Shown: positions 24,361 through 34,405 of the stretch, in pieces
Numbering within the stretch: the first letter of the stretch is position 1
Layout: each line of letters opens with the position of its first letter
Source: Bacteroidota bacterium
Lineage (GTDB): Bacteria > Bacteroidota > Bacteroidia > Chitinophagales > Chitinophagaceae
Reading direction: 5' to 3'
NCBI GenBank assembly: GCA_023412975.1
Contig: JAEZRB010000152.1
Location: 3,188-67,187 of the forward strand
DNA length: 64,000 nt
The notes under the pieces: model-generated
What the model saw: only the letters and a program-made list of their open reading frames with translations
Database searches by the model: none
What the model was told of the DNA's origin: nothing
Position numbers and translations under genes: made by a program

Positions 24361-24924
24361 TTAACTGAATGTAACAACCTCCGGAGGTTGTGAAGGAGTA
24401 GAAAGACATACATTGGACAGCGAAGACGCGTTGTCGAGGAAGTACTTATTGATCAATTCTGTGTGAACATCGATACTAAAATCTGTTTCGCGTCCGTCGT
24501 ATTCGCTCCAGAAGTTCTTAGCAAAATTGGTATTGGTTTGCTTTTTACCCGGTTGCTCTGGCGTAAGGCCATTAGCCATTTTGAAAAAATCATTGCTTGC
24601 GGCTTTGATCTTTTCCTTTGAATCGTTGGGTATGCACATCAACACCAGGTAGCCCTGCTCAACCTTACTTTTGACGTATGTATAAAGCCGTCCATTCACC
24701 TCGATTTCACCATAGTGACGTTCGAACTCAGACTTTTCATTTTGGTAAGGCATGTTGAGGGCGACGCGTACTTCAACCAGTTCTGACTCCTGGTAATCAT
24801 TATTGTCCAACCGGGCCTCGAGCTGGCGGTCGGCGCCAATGGCCATAATGCTGGTAACTATCCGATAACCGTACCAGTTAAAGAACAGAATAGCAATTAG
24901 TAATATGGCAGCGAATTTCTTCAC
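24361..24924 (-). CDS. Hypothetical membrane-anchored or exported protein
   Basis: 187 aa. One hydrophobic N-terminal segment (FAAILLIAILFFNWYGYRIV), probably a membrane anchor since no clean cleavage site follows. The rest is a soluble region of mixed alpha/beta character with many charged residues (ELVEVRVALNMPYQ, then FERHYGEIEVNGRLYTYVKS). I do not recognise a domain. It lies 151 bp upstream of the haloperoxidase gene in the same direction. A CTTCCC/GGGAAG inverted repeat lies at 24333-24354, just past its stop. Confidence 0.7.
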   Translation of the reverse strand: MKKFAAILLIAILFFNWYGYRIVTSIMAIGADRQLEARLDNNDYQESELVEVRVALNMPYQNEKSEFERHYGEIEVNGRLYTYVKSKVEQGYLVLMCIPNDSKEKIKAASNDFFKMANGLTPEQPGKKQTNTNFAKNFWSEYDGRETDFSIDVHTELINKYFLDNASSLSNVCLSTPSQPPEVVTFS

Positions 24925-25048
24925 CCGAAGTATGAAAGCTGTAATTTAAGACAAATTCCGGATTACGAACGCTGCAAAAACACTTTATTTCAAATTGGCT
25001 GATTTTAGCTTTATTTGCGGGTCAGCTTTGGAAAAAAGTACTACTCGT

Positions 25049-25981
25049 ATGAGAAAATGGTTGATCGGAACCCTTGCAGCCCTTCTATTATTGATCCTGG
25101 CGGGCAGTTACATCTTCATCCCCGGCACTATCCGGATTTCCAGGTCGATTTCTTTCAATGCGAATTCCCATGGAGTATTCAGGTTTTTAAGCCAGCCCGG
25201 CCATTGGGAACGCTGGTGGCCAGCTGAAAAGGCCAGTTCACAGTTGAGTTACAACGGTAAAACCTTCGTGGTTGCCGCGGTAGGTTTTAATATGTTTACT
25301 GTTGCTATTAACAGGGGCCAGGTAACTGACACAGCATTGGTTCATATGGTTCCGATGGGCATTGACAGCCTGAAGATTGCATGGGATGCTACCCTCAACG
25401 CCGGCATCAACCCTGTTAGCAGGTTCAGGCAGTATTTCAGGGCAAAAGAGCTTGCAGGGAATTTCGAAACTCTTTTGATTGCCATGAAAAAATATATGAG
25501 TATTGTTGAGAATATGTACGGTGCGGATATAAAGCGGGGTAAGATCAAAACGGAATACATGGTTCTGACAAAAGAACCTTTTGACCATCGCCCATCGGAT
25601 ACGGAAATTTATATGAGTATCGATCGTATCCGAAAACATATCGCCAAAATAAAAGCCACCGAAGAGGATATTCCTTTTTTCAATAGTACGCGGGTCGACA
25701 GCTCCCGTTATGAACTGGTTGTGGGAGTGCCCATAACAGAACCCGTAGCCGATTCAGGAATCTTCCTTAGTAAAAAATTATTGAAAGACGGGAATATGTT
25801 GACCGCGGATATTACGGGCGGACAGTTCTCAGTAGATCAGGCGGTAGAACAGTTTGAAACTTACGTGAGAGATTATCAATACCAGGTTGTCGCACTTCCT
25901 TTCCAGTCCTTTTTAACAGACAGGCTGAATACTGCAGATTCAAGTAAATGGGTGACCAGGATCGTATTCCCAATTCTATAG
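25049..25981 (+). CDS. Membrane-anchored SRPBCC plus GyrI-like effector-binding protein
   Basis: 310 aa from the ATG at 25049 (MRKWLIGTLAALLLLILAGS, an N-terminal membrane helix). A longer frame from 24995 adds 18 residues before the helix and is less likely. Residues about 25-150 look like an SRPBCC (START-like) ligand-binding fold (ISRSISFNANSHGVFRFLSQ, then WERWWPAEKA). The C-terminal half (about 165-310) resembles the GyrI/AraC effector-binding domain (DIRKHIAK-like start, SRYELVVGVPITEP, and FETYVRDYQYQVVALPFQSF). The combination suggests a sensor or binder of small hydrophobic molecules. The ligand is unknown and there is no operon partner. Confidence 0.65.
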   Translation: MRKWLIGTLAALLLLILAGSYIFIPGTIRISRSISFNANSHGVFRFLSQPGHWERWWPAEKASSQLSYNGKTFVVAAVGFNMFTVAINRGQVTDTALVHMVPMGIDSLKIAWDATLNAGINPVSRFRQYFRAKELAGNFETLLIAMKKYMSIVENMYGADIKRGKIKTEYMVLTKEPFDHRPSDTEIYMSIDRIRKHIAKIKATEEDIPFFNSTRVDSSRYELVVGVPITEPVADSGIFLSKKLLKDGNMLTADITGGQFSVDQAVEQFETYVRDYQYQVVALPFQSFLTDRLNTADSSKWVTRIVFPIL

Positions 25982-26015
25982 AACTGGTCTTACACCAAAC
26001 TAACTTACATCGCAG

Positions 26016-26058
26016 CATGGACACGGAGGGCACGAGGAAGACACTATGGGCACGGAAG
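26016..26058. repeat. Degenerate short tandem repeat, unit close to GGGCACGGA
   Basis: About four imperfect units on the plus strand (GGACACGGA, GGGCACGAG, GACACTAT, GGGCACGGA). Similar to 10159-10196, which is in the opposite orientation. It ends seven bases before the stop codon of the CRTAC1-like gene at 26065. Confidence 0.5.
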
Positions 26059-26064
26059 TGAAGT

Positions 26065-29000
26065 CTATTGTGTTGATGTAAAACGGATCACTTTTACACT
26101 GTCGTTATTATTAGCGAGTATGTATGCTTTTTGTCCCGCAACATTTATATCCAGTATGCGCCTCACCTGGCCTTTTATCGCCATCCCGTTAGCTGTCTCC
26201 GCTGTAAGTTTTCCGCCACCGTGGTTTACAAGCACTGTTCCAAAATCAGCGTCATACCTCCCCATCTGGATATTATTGTCGTAGTAATTACCCACTAAAA
26301 GAATGTCGGGCAACTTGTCATTGTTAATATCCTTAACTATTGCATCGCGATATGAACTAAGCTGGGCTTCCCATGGCAGCGCCTGCACGGAAAAATTCAT
26401 TTTGCCGTCATTGATCAGCATGGCGTTTGAAAAATATTCCGCGCTTAACACCTGTGCCTCTTTTAATTTAGCCGATCCAAAGATCTCTGAAACGGAAGCT
26501 TTGGCAAAATCACCCGCATATAAAAATTTCTTTTTTATAAATGGTACCTGCTTTTGCAGTTCGTCTTTATTCACAAAAGTGATTTCCTTACCACCAATAT
26601 AGTATGTGAGTATCTGTTCTTTCCGGCCGTTATCATCAAAATCCGCGTAGTACATTCTCACCGGTTCTGTAGAGGAAGCTTTTAATCGGCTATTTAAACC
26701 CAGGTTACCAGCAATAAAATCTATATCATTATCATTGTCGATATCAACCGGTAGCAGAAAATTCCACCAGCCTTTCTCGGAGGTTAAAGTTGTTCTTGAA
26801 AATGAACCTTTATCATTAATAAAAGCCTCGATACCTCCCCACTCACAGGTTAAGACAAGGTCCTGGTCACTATCTTTATCAATATCGACCCAGATCGCAC
26901 TCGTGACCATTCCTATCGTGACAAGGTCTTTTGCTATTTGCTGGGTAACATCCGTGAATTTTCCTTTCCCATCATTCTGCAATAAATAGGAACGGGGTGT
27001 AACACCATACTCCCAGGGCACAGTACGTCCGCCGATAAACAAATCCAGGAAACCATCCCCGTTAAAATCAAAAGGCCTGATACAGGAACTCGTAACAAAC
27101 AAACCCTGGAATGCGTCTTCCAGTTTTTTAAAATTCGCTCTTCCATCATTAAGATAGAGCCGTGGCAACAGGTGGCGATCGGGTCCATAATATTCATTAC
27201 CGCCACTTGCGACCAGGAGGTCGTTATGGCCATCATTGTTGACATCAGCCCAAACGGCGTCAACGTCTTCATACATACTGTCCCGATCCAATTCAGGCTG
27301 TGGTATGCGTGAAAACTTTCCACCGGCATGCTGCAGATAAACTGCGCTTGTAAACGTCCTGGATGAGCCGATGAAAAAATCTTCCAACCCATCGCCATTA
27401 ATATCAGCAACAGCGAGGGCGGGCCCCTCTGTAGAAATCATATGTGGTATCAGGGGCTCCCGGTTGAATTCCTTAAAGGAATTTTCAATATGCGTATAAT
27501 TAATATTCGTAGAAGCGGTGATATCCTCCAGCTTACTCAAATTATTTTTCCGGAATCCGCTGATCACACCATAATCAAACTTTGGAAGACCGGCGTTATA
27601 GTTGACTGAAATATTTGTTGGGCCAGGGAGTGTAACATGCTGGTAACTATTGTCGGGCCACACCAGTAAACATGAATCTGGCTTAATATTTCCAAGCCCG
27701 ATATGTACAGGCATCAGCATACTCGACTGGAAACCGCGAACAGGAAAATTTTCGTAAACCCTCATCTCTTCCTTTGCAAACACAATTACTTTGGCACCGA
27801 TCGCATTGATGTTCTGATCCGGACCTTTAAGTTTGATCTCTACATAAGATTTACTTTTTTCATCATTGCTTTTATTTTCATAGATCAAAACTGGGTCATC
27901 AATATTATTCACGACAATATCCAGGTCGCCATCATTGTCGAGATCAGCATAAATGGCACCGTTTGAATAGGTGGATTTATTGTTACCGATACTATCCTTG
28001 AGGTCATTGAACTTCAGATCACCCATGTTTTTATAAAACTTGTTGGGAATCTTGATCTCCGGAAACTTGCTTATCAGGTTCATGCTACTTTCATCTACCG
28101 TAAGATCTTCCAGCCGGCTCCGGTTTGATATAAAGTTTACATAGTCCATGTCGTTCAAACGCTTAGGAATGCCGTTTGACACAAACAGGTCTTTTAATCC
28201 GTCGTTGTCAAAATCGAAAAACAGGGAAGCCCAACTCCAGTCTGTAGCGTGAACGCCTGAATAAAGTCCCAATTCGCTGAACATGCCATTGCGCCGGTTA
28301 TATTGCAGTGTGTTGCGGGGGAACTGGTAGTTGTAACCCGAAGCTATTTTATCAAAAAAGATATCATACTCATCTTCTCCATATGAGCGCTTCAGGATGT
28401 ATGGGTCTTCCGGCAACATATCCATGGAGAAGATCTCGGGGTAACCGTCATTATTAATATCTGCCGCATCCACCCCCATCGAGAATTTACTGGTGTGCAT
28501 TAGCTGCTGGTTATTCTGATCTTCAAAAGTTCCGTTGCCCTGGTTTATATATAAATAATCATTCTCGTGAAAATCGTTCCCGATATAGAGATCAGGATGC
28601 CCATCGAGGTTAATGTCTGATACTACAATGCCAAGTCCATAACCAATCGTGGAACTATTAATGCCGGTTGAACGTGTTACATCCTGGAAGATCAGGTCAC
28701 CGCCAGGTACGGACGGATTGCCTGGTCCATCATTGCGAAAGATCCTGTCGCCTGAAAGCTGGTTATAAGTACCCAGGAAGTTACTGCGTCGTGCAAAAGA
28801 GCCGTTTTGGTGAACCGCATGGTTAAGCAGGAACATATCGTTATCTCCATCCCCGTCATAATCAAAAAAAGCGGCCTGCGTGCTGAAACCTGAGAAGTCA
28901 AGACCATATTGTTTGGCCCTGTCTTCATAAGTGGGAATACCACTTGCGCTAATCCCTTTACAGATGAGTAATTGATTCCTGCTATTTAGCACCTCGTAAC

Positions 29001-29427
29001 TACCAACCTTACAGATATAAATATCCAGTAGCCCGTCGTTGTTAATATCTATTACCGATACACCGGTCGACCAGCCCTTGTCCTGCGGTATGCCTGCTTC
29101 CGTTGTAGCGTCCTGGAAGACCATACCACCCTTGTTGATGTATAGCTTATTATCACCCTGGTTGGAAGAGAAAAACAAATCAATCCTGCCATCATTATTA
29201 AAATCACCTGCACCAATTCCAGCCCCATTATAAAAATACATGTAGTTAAACATGTTGAATCCGGTGGTTGGCTCCAGTTTATTGACAAATTCAATCCCCG
29301 TCTTGCCGGGATCCAGCGCTACAAACATAGGACTGCCTACATCAGATTTTGATGCGCATCCGAATAGCGTGACCACCGCGAACAGCGAAGAAACTAAAAA
29401 GGTATTATGGTTATATCGAGGATTCAT
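26065..29427 (-). CDS. Large CRTAC1-like lipoprotein (VCBS repeats with ASPIC/UnbV), last gene of the SusCD operon
   Basis: 1120 aa. Signal peptide with lipobox (VVTLFGC, Cys24). There are two sets of VCBS/FG-GAP repeats with DxDxDG-like loops (DFNNDGRIDLFF, DINNDGLLDIYI, DYDGDGDNDMF in the first half; DINGDGLEDFFIG, DFNGDGFLDLFIG, DIDNDNDIDFI in the second). They are separated by an ASPIC/UnbV-type segment at about 545-600 (NAIGAKVIVFAKEE, then a VRGFQSSMLMPVHIGLG part). This is the long form of the family that in Bacteroidota often travels with SusC/SusD. It lies 12 bp after a paralogue of the same size (29440-32784), so the two are probably translated together. The function is unknown; a surface ligand-binding role is inference. 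Confidence 0.85.
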   Translation of the reverse strand: MNPRYNHNTFLVSSLFAVVTLFGCASKSDVGSPMFVALDPGKTGIEFVNKLEPTTGFNMFNYMYFYNGAGIGAGDFNNDGRIDLFFSSNQGDNKLYINKGGMVFQDATTEAGIPQDKGWSTGVSVIDINNDGLLDIYICKVGSYEVLNSRNQLLICKGISASGIPTYEDRAKQYGLDFSGFSTQAAFFDYDGDGDNDMFLLNHAVHQNGSFARRSNFLGTYNQLSGDRIFRNDGPGNPSVPGGDLIFQDVTRSTGINSSTIGYGLGIVVSDINLDGHPDLYIGNDFHENDYLYINQGNGTFEDQNNQQLMHTSKFSMGVDAADINNDGYPEIFSMDMLPEDPYILKRSYGEDEYDIFFDKIASGYNYQFPRNTLQYNRRNGMFSELGLYSGVHATDWSWASLFFDFDNDGLKDLFVSNGIPKRLNDMDYVNFISNRSRLEDLTVDESSMNLISKFPEIKIPNKFYKNMGDLKFNDLKDSIGNNKSTYSNGAIYADLDNDGDLDIVVNNIDDPVLIYENKSNDEKSKSYVEIKLKGPDQNINAIGAKVIVFAKEEMRVYENFPVRGFQSSMLMPVHIGLGNIKPDSCLLVWPDNSYQHVTLPGPTNISVNYNAGLPKFDYGVISGFRKNNLSKLEDITASTNINYTHIENSFKEFNREPLIPHMISTEGPALAVADINGDGLEDFFIGSSRTFTSAVYLQHAGGKFSRIPQPELDRDSMYEDVDAVWADVNNDGHNDLLVASGGNEYYGPDRHLLPRLYLNDGRANFKKLEDAFQGLFVTSSCIRPFDFNGDGFLDLFIGGRTVPWEYGVTPRSYLLQNDGKGKFTDVTQQIAKDLVTIGMVTSAIWVDIDKDSDQDLVLTCEWGGIEAFINDKGSFSRTTLTSEKGWWNFLLPVDIDNDNDIDFIAGNLGLNSRLKASSTEPVRMYYADFDDNGRKEQILTYYIGGKEITFVNKDELQKQVPFIKKKFLYAGDFAKASVSEIFGSAKLKEAQVLSAEYFSNAMLINDGKMNFSVQALPWEAQLSSYRDAIVKDINNDKLPDILLVGNYYDNNIQMGRYDADFGTVLVNHGGGKLTAETANGMAIKGQVRRILDINVAGQKAYILANNNDSVKVIRFTSTQ

Positions 29428-29439
29428 GGGGTAATCAAA

Positions 29440-32400
29440 CTATTTTTCAAATCGGTATAGCAATGGTTGCATATTATTCCTGGCAAAAAGAATAAAGTCC
29501 CGTCCATTTATGTTTACCTGCTTAATATCCCTTACCTCACCGCTGATGCTCAAACCCGAATCGGCAGAACTAAGCCTTTTGAAATTTCCTTTACCATCAT
29601 TGATCAGCACATCGCCGCAACTGGCGTCAAGCCGGCCAAACTGGGGGGAGAAGTTAAAATTGTTACCACCAACCACCAGGTCGGGTTTCTGGTCATTGTT
29701 TACATCCACCACCGCGATAGCGTGTACACTCGACAACTGCACCATTAGAGGTAGTTTGGTAACCCGGAAACTTCCTTTCCCGTCGTTCAACGCGACAATG
29801 GATGCGCAGAAATTAAATTGCTTTATCGAAGCACCTTCAATAGCTTGCTTACTGAAAATTTGTTGAATGGACTTGCCGGCATAGGCGCTATTCTTTAAGT
29901 TCTCCTTCTTGAGCGCCGGGAATTGCTCTGTCAGATCACGTTTTGTCAGGACCGGCATATCGCGGCCATCGACAGTACGGGTTACAACCTCATCTGTCAC
30001 ACCGTTCTGGTCGAAATCATACAGCCACATTTTAACGGGACGGGTTTCATCTGGCCGCAGGTAAAAATTCTCACCAATATTACCCAGCACCAGGTCCTGC
30101 TTCCCGTCACCATTCAGATCAGCGGCCATAATAGTCTCCCAGCGTCCATGTAAATCGGTCAGGCCGGTATTGCTGACTTCATCAAATGTTTTTCCATTGT
30201 AAGAAAATATCCGCGGCGACATCCATTTACCTACAACGATCAGTTCTTTTTGTGCATCGCCCTGCACATCGGCCCAAACAGCGTCGGTGACCATACCAGC
30301 GTGGGAAAAGACTTGACCCACCTCTTTGGTGACATCGGTGAATTCACCTTTCCCACTATTGACATACAGGTAACTAGTCGGCGTCTTTCCATATACAAAG
30401 GGTACACTGAGACTACCCACAAACAGGTCAAGGTCACCATCATTGTCAAAGTCATGCGCCACCGCCACAGAAATATTCATGTCGTTCGGCGGGAAAGCCA
30501 CGTTATCGGCTTCAAATTCGCCCTTCCCATTGTTTCTATAAAGCCTGTGTTGTAATTCGCCTGATCCGGGACGTGAGGTGTTGCCTCCCGATCCGATAAA
30601 CAGGTCAAGATCTTTATCACCATCGCAATCGAAAAATAATACCGCTACATCTTCAAGGCCTGCAAACTGGTCAAATACTTTTTGCTTTTGCAGCACAAAG
30701 CCGTCAGCCGTTTGGAAATATAATTGCCCCGGTTGTCCTTTCGCCCCGGCTATATAAATATCTTCGAGGCCGTCGCCGTTCACGTCGGCTTTCGCAACTT
30801 TCGGCCCTTCCCTGGAAAGCATTTCGGGCAGATTACGCTCATAGTAAAAGTCGAGGTAATCGTCTTCTTTATGTGCGTTAAGGTTATTTTCAACCGGCGA
30901 GAATAATGCAGCGATTTGCTGAGTCGGGGTTTTTTGAAGTGAGCCATTTGCACCGTCCTGCTTCAATTCGTGTACTGAATTTAACCCGGGCTCCACAAGC
31001 CGGGTAAAGGTCCGGTCGGGCCAGGTAATAATGACCGAATCTATTTTTTCTGCGTTGCCAATGCCAACGATCTGCTTGTAATCAACTGATGACTGAAACC
31101 CGCGGCTGGGACCAATCTCCCGATGCAAAATCTGGTTACCCAGGTAAATCTTTATCTGGCTGCCAATGGCAAATGTGTTTTGGCCTTTTCCCCGAAGTGA
31201 AAAACCGATGTAATTATTTTTACTATTCTCCCGGCTGTTGTTTTGGTAAATAAATGCTTTTTCATTGACGTTATTGATGATCAGGTCAAGATCGCCATCG
31301 TTGTCTAGATCACCATATGCTGCGCCATTTGAAAAAGATGGTTTGGTAAATCCCCAGTTCGTACCCGCATCTGAAAATTTTAAATTGCCTTCATTTTTAA
31401 AAGCCTTGTTCAGGATCGGCACCGAAGGTATTTTTGAAATTACTTCATCAACCTGCTCCTTTTTGCCGGTCAAAACCATGTTTTGGATGATATCATTGGC
31501 AAAAAAATCGATAAAGTCAAGATCCGTGACATCACGATACAAACCATTGCATACATAAAGATCAGAAAGCCCGTCATTATCGGCATCGAACATCAGGGCG
31601 CTCCAGCTCCAGTCGGATGCAGACACCCCGCTAAAGAAAGCGGTCTCAGAAAATTTGCCATTACCATTATTGACCTGTAATACATTTTGCATCAATTGGT
31701 GATAAAAGCCCTGCTTTACCTTAAAACGATACACATCGATATTGTCAAAGGATGAAGTTGTTTTTATCCTGTAATCTTCATCGGGCAACATGTCTGTCGC
31801 GAAGATGTCGACATAGCCGTCGTTATTGATATCACCCATATCAGCACCCATGGATGCCAGGCTGGTATGCCCCATCCATTCTTCCACTTCATCGCGGAAT
31901 GTGCCGTCTTTTTGATTGATGTATAAATAATCCCGTTCAAAGAAATCGTTGGAAACGTACACATCCGGGTAGGAATCGTTGTTTACGTCGCCGACAGTAA
32001 CGCCCAACCCAAAACTGATCAGGCTGCCGTGTACGCCGGCTTCTTTACTGATATCCGTAAACCTGCCATTATCATTCCTGAAAAAACGATCCCCGCCACC
32101 TTTCAAAAAATCTGGTACGGGCCAATCTGCCGCTTTCAGATCACGTTTGTTAGCATAATTGAGTGTATTAACCGGGATAAAACTATTGTTGATGATAAAG
32201 GCGTCGAGATCACCATCGAGATCATAATCAAAGAATGCAGCATGAGTCGCATAGCCGCCTTCATTGGCAAGCCCATATTCCTCGGCCGCTTCCGTAAAAC
32301 TTACTTCGTCACCCGAGCCAGCCTTTATGCCACTATTGATATACAGTTTACTTTTCGGCGCCATCCCGTCTATATAGCCTGCGCTGCAAACATAGATATC

Positions 32401-32784
32401 GAGCCAGCCATCGTGGTTAATGTCAACCATCACAACACCTGTGTTCCAATCCTGTTTCTCTCCCACGCCGGCTTTTTCCGAAATATCTTCAAATTGCCAG
32501 CCGCCTTTATTCTTATACAATTTATTACTTCCCATATTGGCAGTAAAGAAGACGTCGGCGAGACCGTCATTGTTGATATCCCCAATCGCCACACCACCAC
32601 CATTATAAAAATTGCGGTAGGTAAGAACATTAAAATCTTTTGTATCCTGTACCGTATTGACGAAATCGATACCGGTCTCTGCTTTGAACTCAAACAATGG
32701 TTTAACGGAATCCGGCTTGTCGCATGAAACAAAACAACACAATAAGATCGCTATAATGCAACACCAAAAAATGTTATACTTCAT
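29440..32784 (-). CDS. Large CRTAC1-like lipoprotein (VCBS repeats with ASPIC/UnbV), paralogue
   Basis: 1114 aa from the ATG at 32784 (MKYNIFWCCIIAILLC, lipobox CCFVSC). The architecture is the same as the neighbour: N-terminal VCBS repeats (DINNDGLADVFFT, DINHDGWLDIYVC, DYDLDGDLDAFII), a central ASPIC/UnbV segment (TFAIGSQIKIYLG, then SRGFQSSVDYKQIVGIG), then a second VCBS set (DVNGDGLEDIYIAG, DFDNDGDLDLFVG, DLNGDGKQDLVLG). The two proteins are similar in order but clearly diverged, so the duplication is old or they were recruited as a pair. It follows SusD by 63 bp. No catalytic motif was seen. Confidence 0.85.
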   Translation of the reverse strand: MKYNIFWCCIIAILLCCFVSCDKPDSVKPLFEFKAETGIDFVNTVQDTKDFNVLTYRNFYNGGGVAIGDINNDGLADVFFTANMGSNKLYKNKGGWQFEDISEKAGVGEKQDWNTGVVMVDINHDGWLDIYVCSAGYIDGMAPKSKLYINSGIKAGSGDEVSFTEAAEEYGLANEGGYATHAAFFDYDLDGDLDAFIINNSFIPVNTLNYANKRDLKAADWPVPDFLKGGGDRFFRNDNGRFTDISKEAGVHGSLISFGLGVTVGDVNNDSYPDVYVSNDFFERDYLYINQKDGTFRDEVEEWMGHTSLASMGADMGDINNDGYVDIFATDMLPDEDYRIKTTSSFDNIDVYRFKVKQGFYHQLMQNVLQVNNGNGKFSETAFFSGVSASDWSWSALMFDADNDGLSDLYVCNGLYRDVTDLDFIDFFANDIIQNMVLTGKKEQVDEVISKIPSVPILNKAFKNEGNLKFSDAGTNWGFTKPSFSNGAAYGDLDNDGDLDLIINNVNEKAFIYQNNSRENSKNNYIGFSLRGKGQNTFAIGSQIKIYLGNQILHREIGPSRGFQSSVDYKQIVGIGNAEKIDSVIITWPDRTFTRLVEPGLNSVHELKQDGANGSLQKTPTQQIAALFSPVENNLNAHKEDDYLDFYYERNLPEMLSREGPKVAKADVNGDGLEDIYIAGAKGQPGQLYFQTADGFVLQKQKVFDQFAGLEDVAVLFFDCDGDKDLDLFIGSGGNTSRPGSGELQHRLYRNNGKGEFEADNVAFPPNDMNISVAVAHDFDNDGDLDLFVGSLSVPFVYGKTPTSYLYVNSGKGEFTDVTKEVGQVFSHAGMVTDAVWADVQGDAQKELIVVGKWMSPRIFSYNGKTFDEVSNTGLTDLHGRWETIMAADLNGDGKQDLVLGNIGENFYLRPDETRPVKMWLYDFDQNGVTDEVVTRTVDGRDMPVLTKRDLTEQFPALKKENLKNSAYAGKSIQQIFSKQAIEGASIKQFNFCASIVALNDGKGSFRVTKLPLMVQLSSVHAIAVVDVNNDQKPDLVVGGNNFNFSPQFGRLDASCGDVLINDGKGNFKRLSSADSGLSISGEVRDIKQVNINGRDFILFARNNMQPLLYRFEK

Positions 32785-32847
32785 ATTATAAAAAAGAAAA
32801 AAGGTCACCTTGTGAATGACCTTTTAAATATAAATCAAAATACTTGT

Positions 32848-34386
32848 TTAATTCTCGTAACCTGGGTTCTGAACAAGGTTTGGATTCACCGCCAGCTGGT
32901 TACTTGGGATGGGGAATAAAAGACTTCTTGGATCGCTGGTACCTTTCTCCTGCCATGGTTGCAGGAATTTACCAAAACGGATCAGGTCATTTCTTCTCCA
33001 GCTTTCCCAATACATTTCCCTTCCACGTTCATCTAGCATAGAATTTAAATCCAGCGAAGCGAGTGGAGTAGCGCCTCTTTTTGCACGCAGGTCATTGACA
33101 ATCGTCAGTGCATCACCTGCATTATTATTACGGAGTAATGCTTCTGCCTTCATCAGCAAAATATCAGGATACCTGAACATCACATAGTCATTATCCTTAA
33201 CACCATTTCCGGTTCCATACTTATAATCAAACGGGTATTTAATAACACGAATACCTGTAAACTCCAGGGTATTAGCGTTATCTTCTACTAATTTTACACC
33301 TGGTATAAAAGCCAGCGGGGTGCCGTTCCTGTCCTCCAATGGAGCGTCGGTTGTCAGGTTATACTGTTGTCCTGCGAGGAAACCCACGTTTACTCTATGG
33401 CCAGGATTCGGTGGTGCCCCGGGATAGGTGTAGTATGCACCACGTCTTTCGTCTGTTGCCTGGAATTTATCGTAAAAATCAGACAGGGTTGCAAAACCAT
33501 TCCATCCTGAAGGACTCATGTTGTAGTGGCTCACCATGAATACAAAGCCAGAAACATCCCCGCCGGTACCATTAGCACCATCAGCATTGAATGTAAAAAT
33601 AGACTCCTTCGATTTTGCATGATTATCCGGAGCAAAGGCATCAAAGAAATTGTCGTTTATCTCATAAGCACCACTACCGATGATAGCATTGGTTTCATTT
33701 AGCACTTCGGTCAACTTTGGAAAAGTTGGATTTGCCCGGTCCATATATACACCGTAGTTGAGATACACTTTTGCCAGCAAGGCACGTGCAGCATTTTTTG
33801 TTGCCCTGGTGGCCGGTCCACCATCTGGTAGGTCAGGGATGATACTGGTAAGTTCACTGATAATAAAATCTGCCGCTTCCGTTCCTTTCAGGGTTGTAGG
33901 CGATAGTTTATAGTCGGTGAGGTTCTCACGAAACGGAACCTGGGCAAATCCATCCAAAACCCAAAACACAGACATGGCGCGGATGAACCTTGCTTCAGCG
34001 GCCTGCTGGGGTGTGGGATTGTATTGTAATACACTGGACGCAGCAAACTGTGTGCTCAGCATGGAAGTAAACCAGCCAACTATATGATCCTGGTCGTTGC
34101 TCCAGGAATGGGCATGCAGGGCTTGCCAAACGCCGTTGTCGAACCAGTCCGCGCCACGGGTAGGAGCAATAGCCTCATCCGAAGTGATGGTGGTAGCCGA
34201 CCAGATCGGTCCATTTCCCAGGAAAGGACCATACAAGGAATTATATGCGTTGACCAATAGTCCCGAAGCTGTGATACTGCTATTATCAACAGATTCCAGC
34301 TCCCCTGTAAATTTTTCTTCCAGCTTAGTACAGGAAAACATGAACGCTGCCAGGAATACGATCATGAAAAGTCTTATATATTTCAT
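32848..34386 (-). CDS. SusD/RagB-family nutrient-binding lipoprotein
   Basis: 512 aa. Lipobox AAFMFSC (Cys19) after a short signal. It has the SusD layout: N-terminal helices with TPR-like packing (AEARFIRAMSVFWVLDGFAQ, then KNAARALLAKVYLNYG) and the C-terminal RagB/SusD block (YPDILLMKAEALLRNN, LDERGREMYWESWRRNDLIRF, then FPIPSNQLAVNPNLVQNPGY). It caps the SusC barrel and delivers ligand. It lies 19 bp downstream of its SusC partner. No glycan-active enzyme is in the operon, so the ligand is open; it need not be a sugar. Confidence 0.95.
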   Translation of the reverse strand: MKYIRLFMIVFLAAFMFSCTKLEEKFTGELESVDNSSITASGLLVNAYNSLYGPFLGNGPIWSATTITSDEAIAPTRGADWFDNGVWQALHAHSWSNDQDHIVGWFTSMLSTQFAASSVLQYNPTPQQAAEARFIRAMSVFWVLDGFAQVPFRENLTDYKLSPTTLKGTEAADFIISELTSIIPDLPDGGPATRATKNAARALLAKVYLNYGVYMDRANPTFPKLTEVLNETNAIIGSGAYEINDNFFDAFAPDNHAKSKESIFTFNADGANGTGGDVSGFVFMVSHYNMSPSGWNGFATLSDFYDKFQATDERRGAYYTYPGAPPNPGHRVNVGFLAGQQYNLTTDAPLEDRNGTPLAFIPGVKLVEDNANTLEFTGIRVIKYPFDYKYGTGNGVKDNDYVMFRYPDILLMKAEALLRNNNAGDALTIVNDLRAKRGATPLASLDLNSMLDERGREMYWESWRRNDLIRFGKFLQPWQEKGTSDPRSLLFPIPSNQLAVNPNLVQNPGYEN

Positions 34387-34405
34387 ACAGCCAAAAGTTT
34401 AATTT

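Noticed and set aside
32029..32727. 232-aa plus-strand frame opposite a CRTAC1-like gene
   Set aside because: Antisense shadow of a repetitive coding sequence; the minus-strand protein has clear domains.
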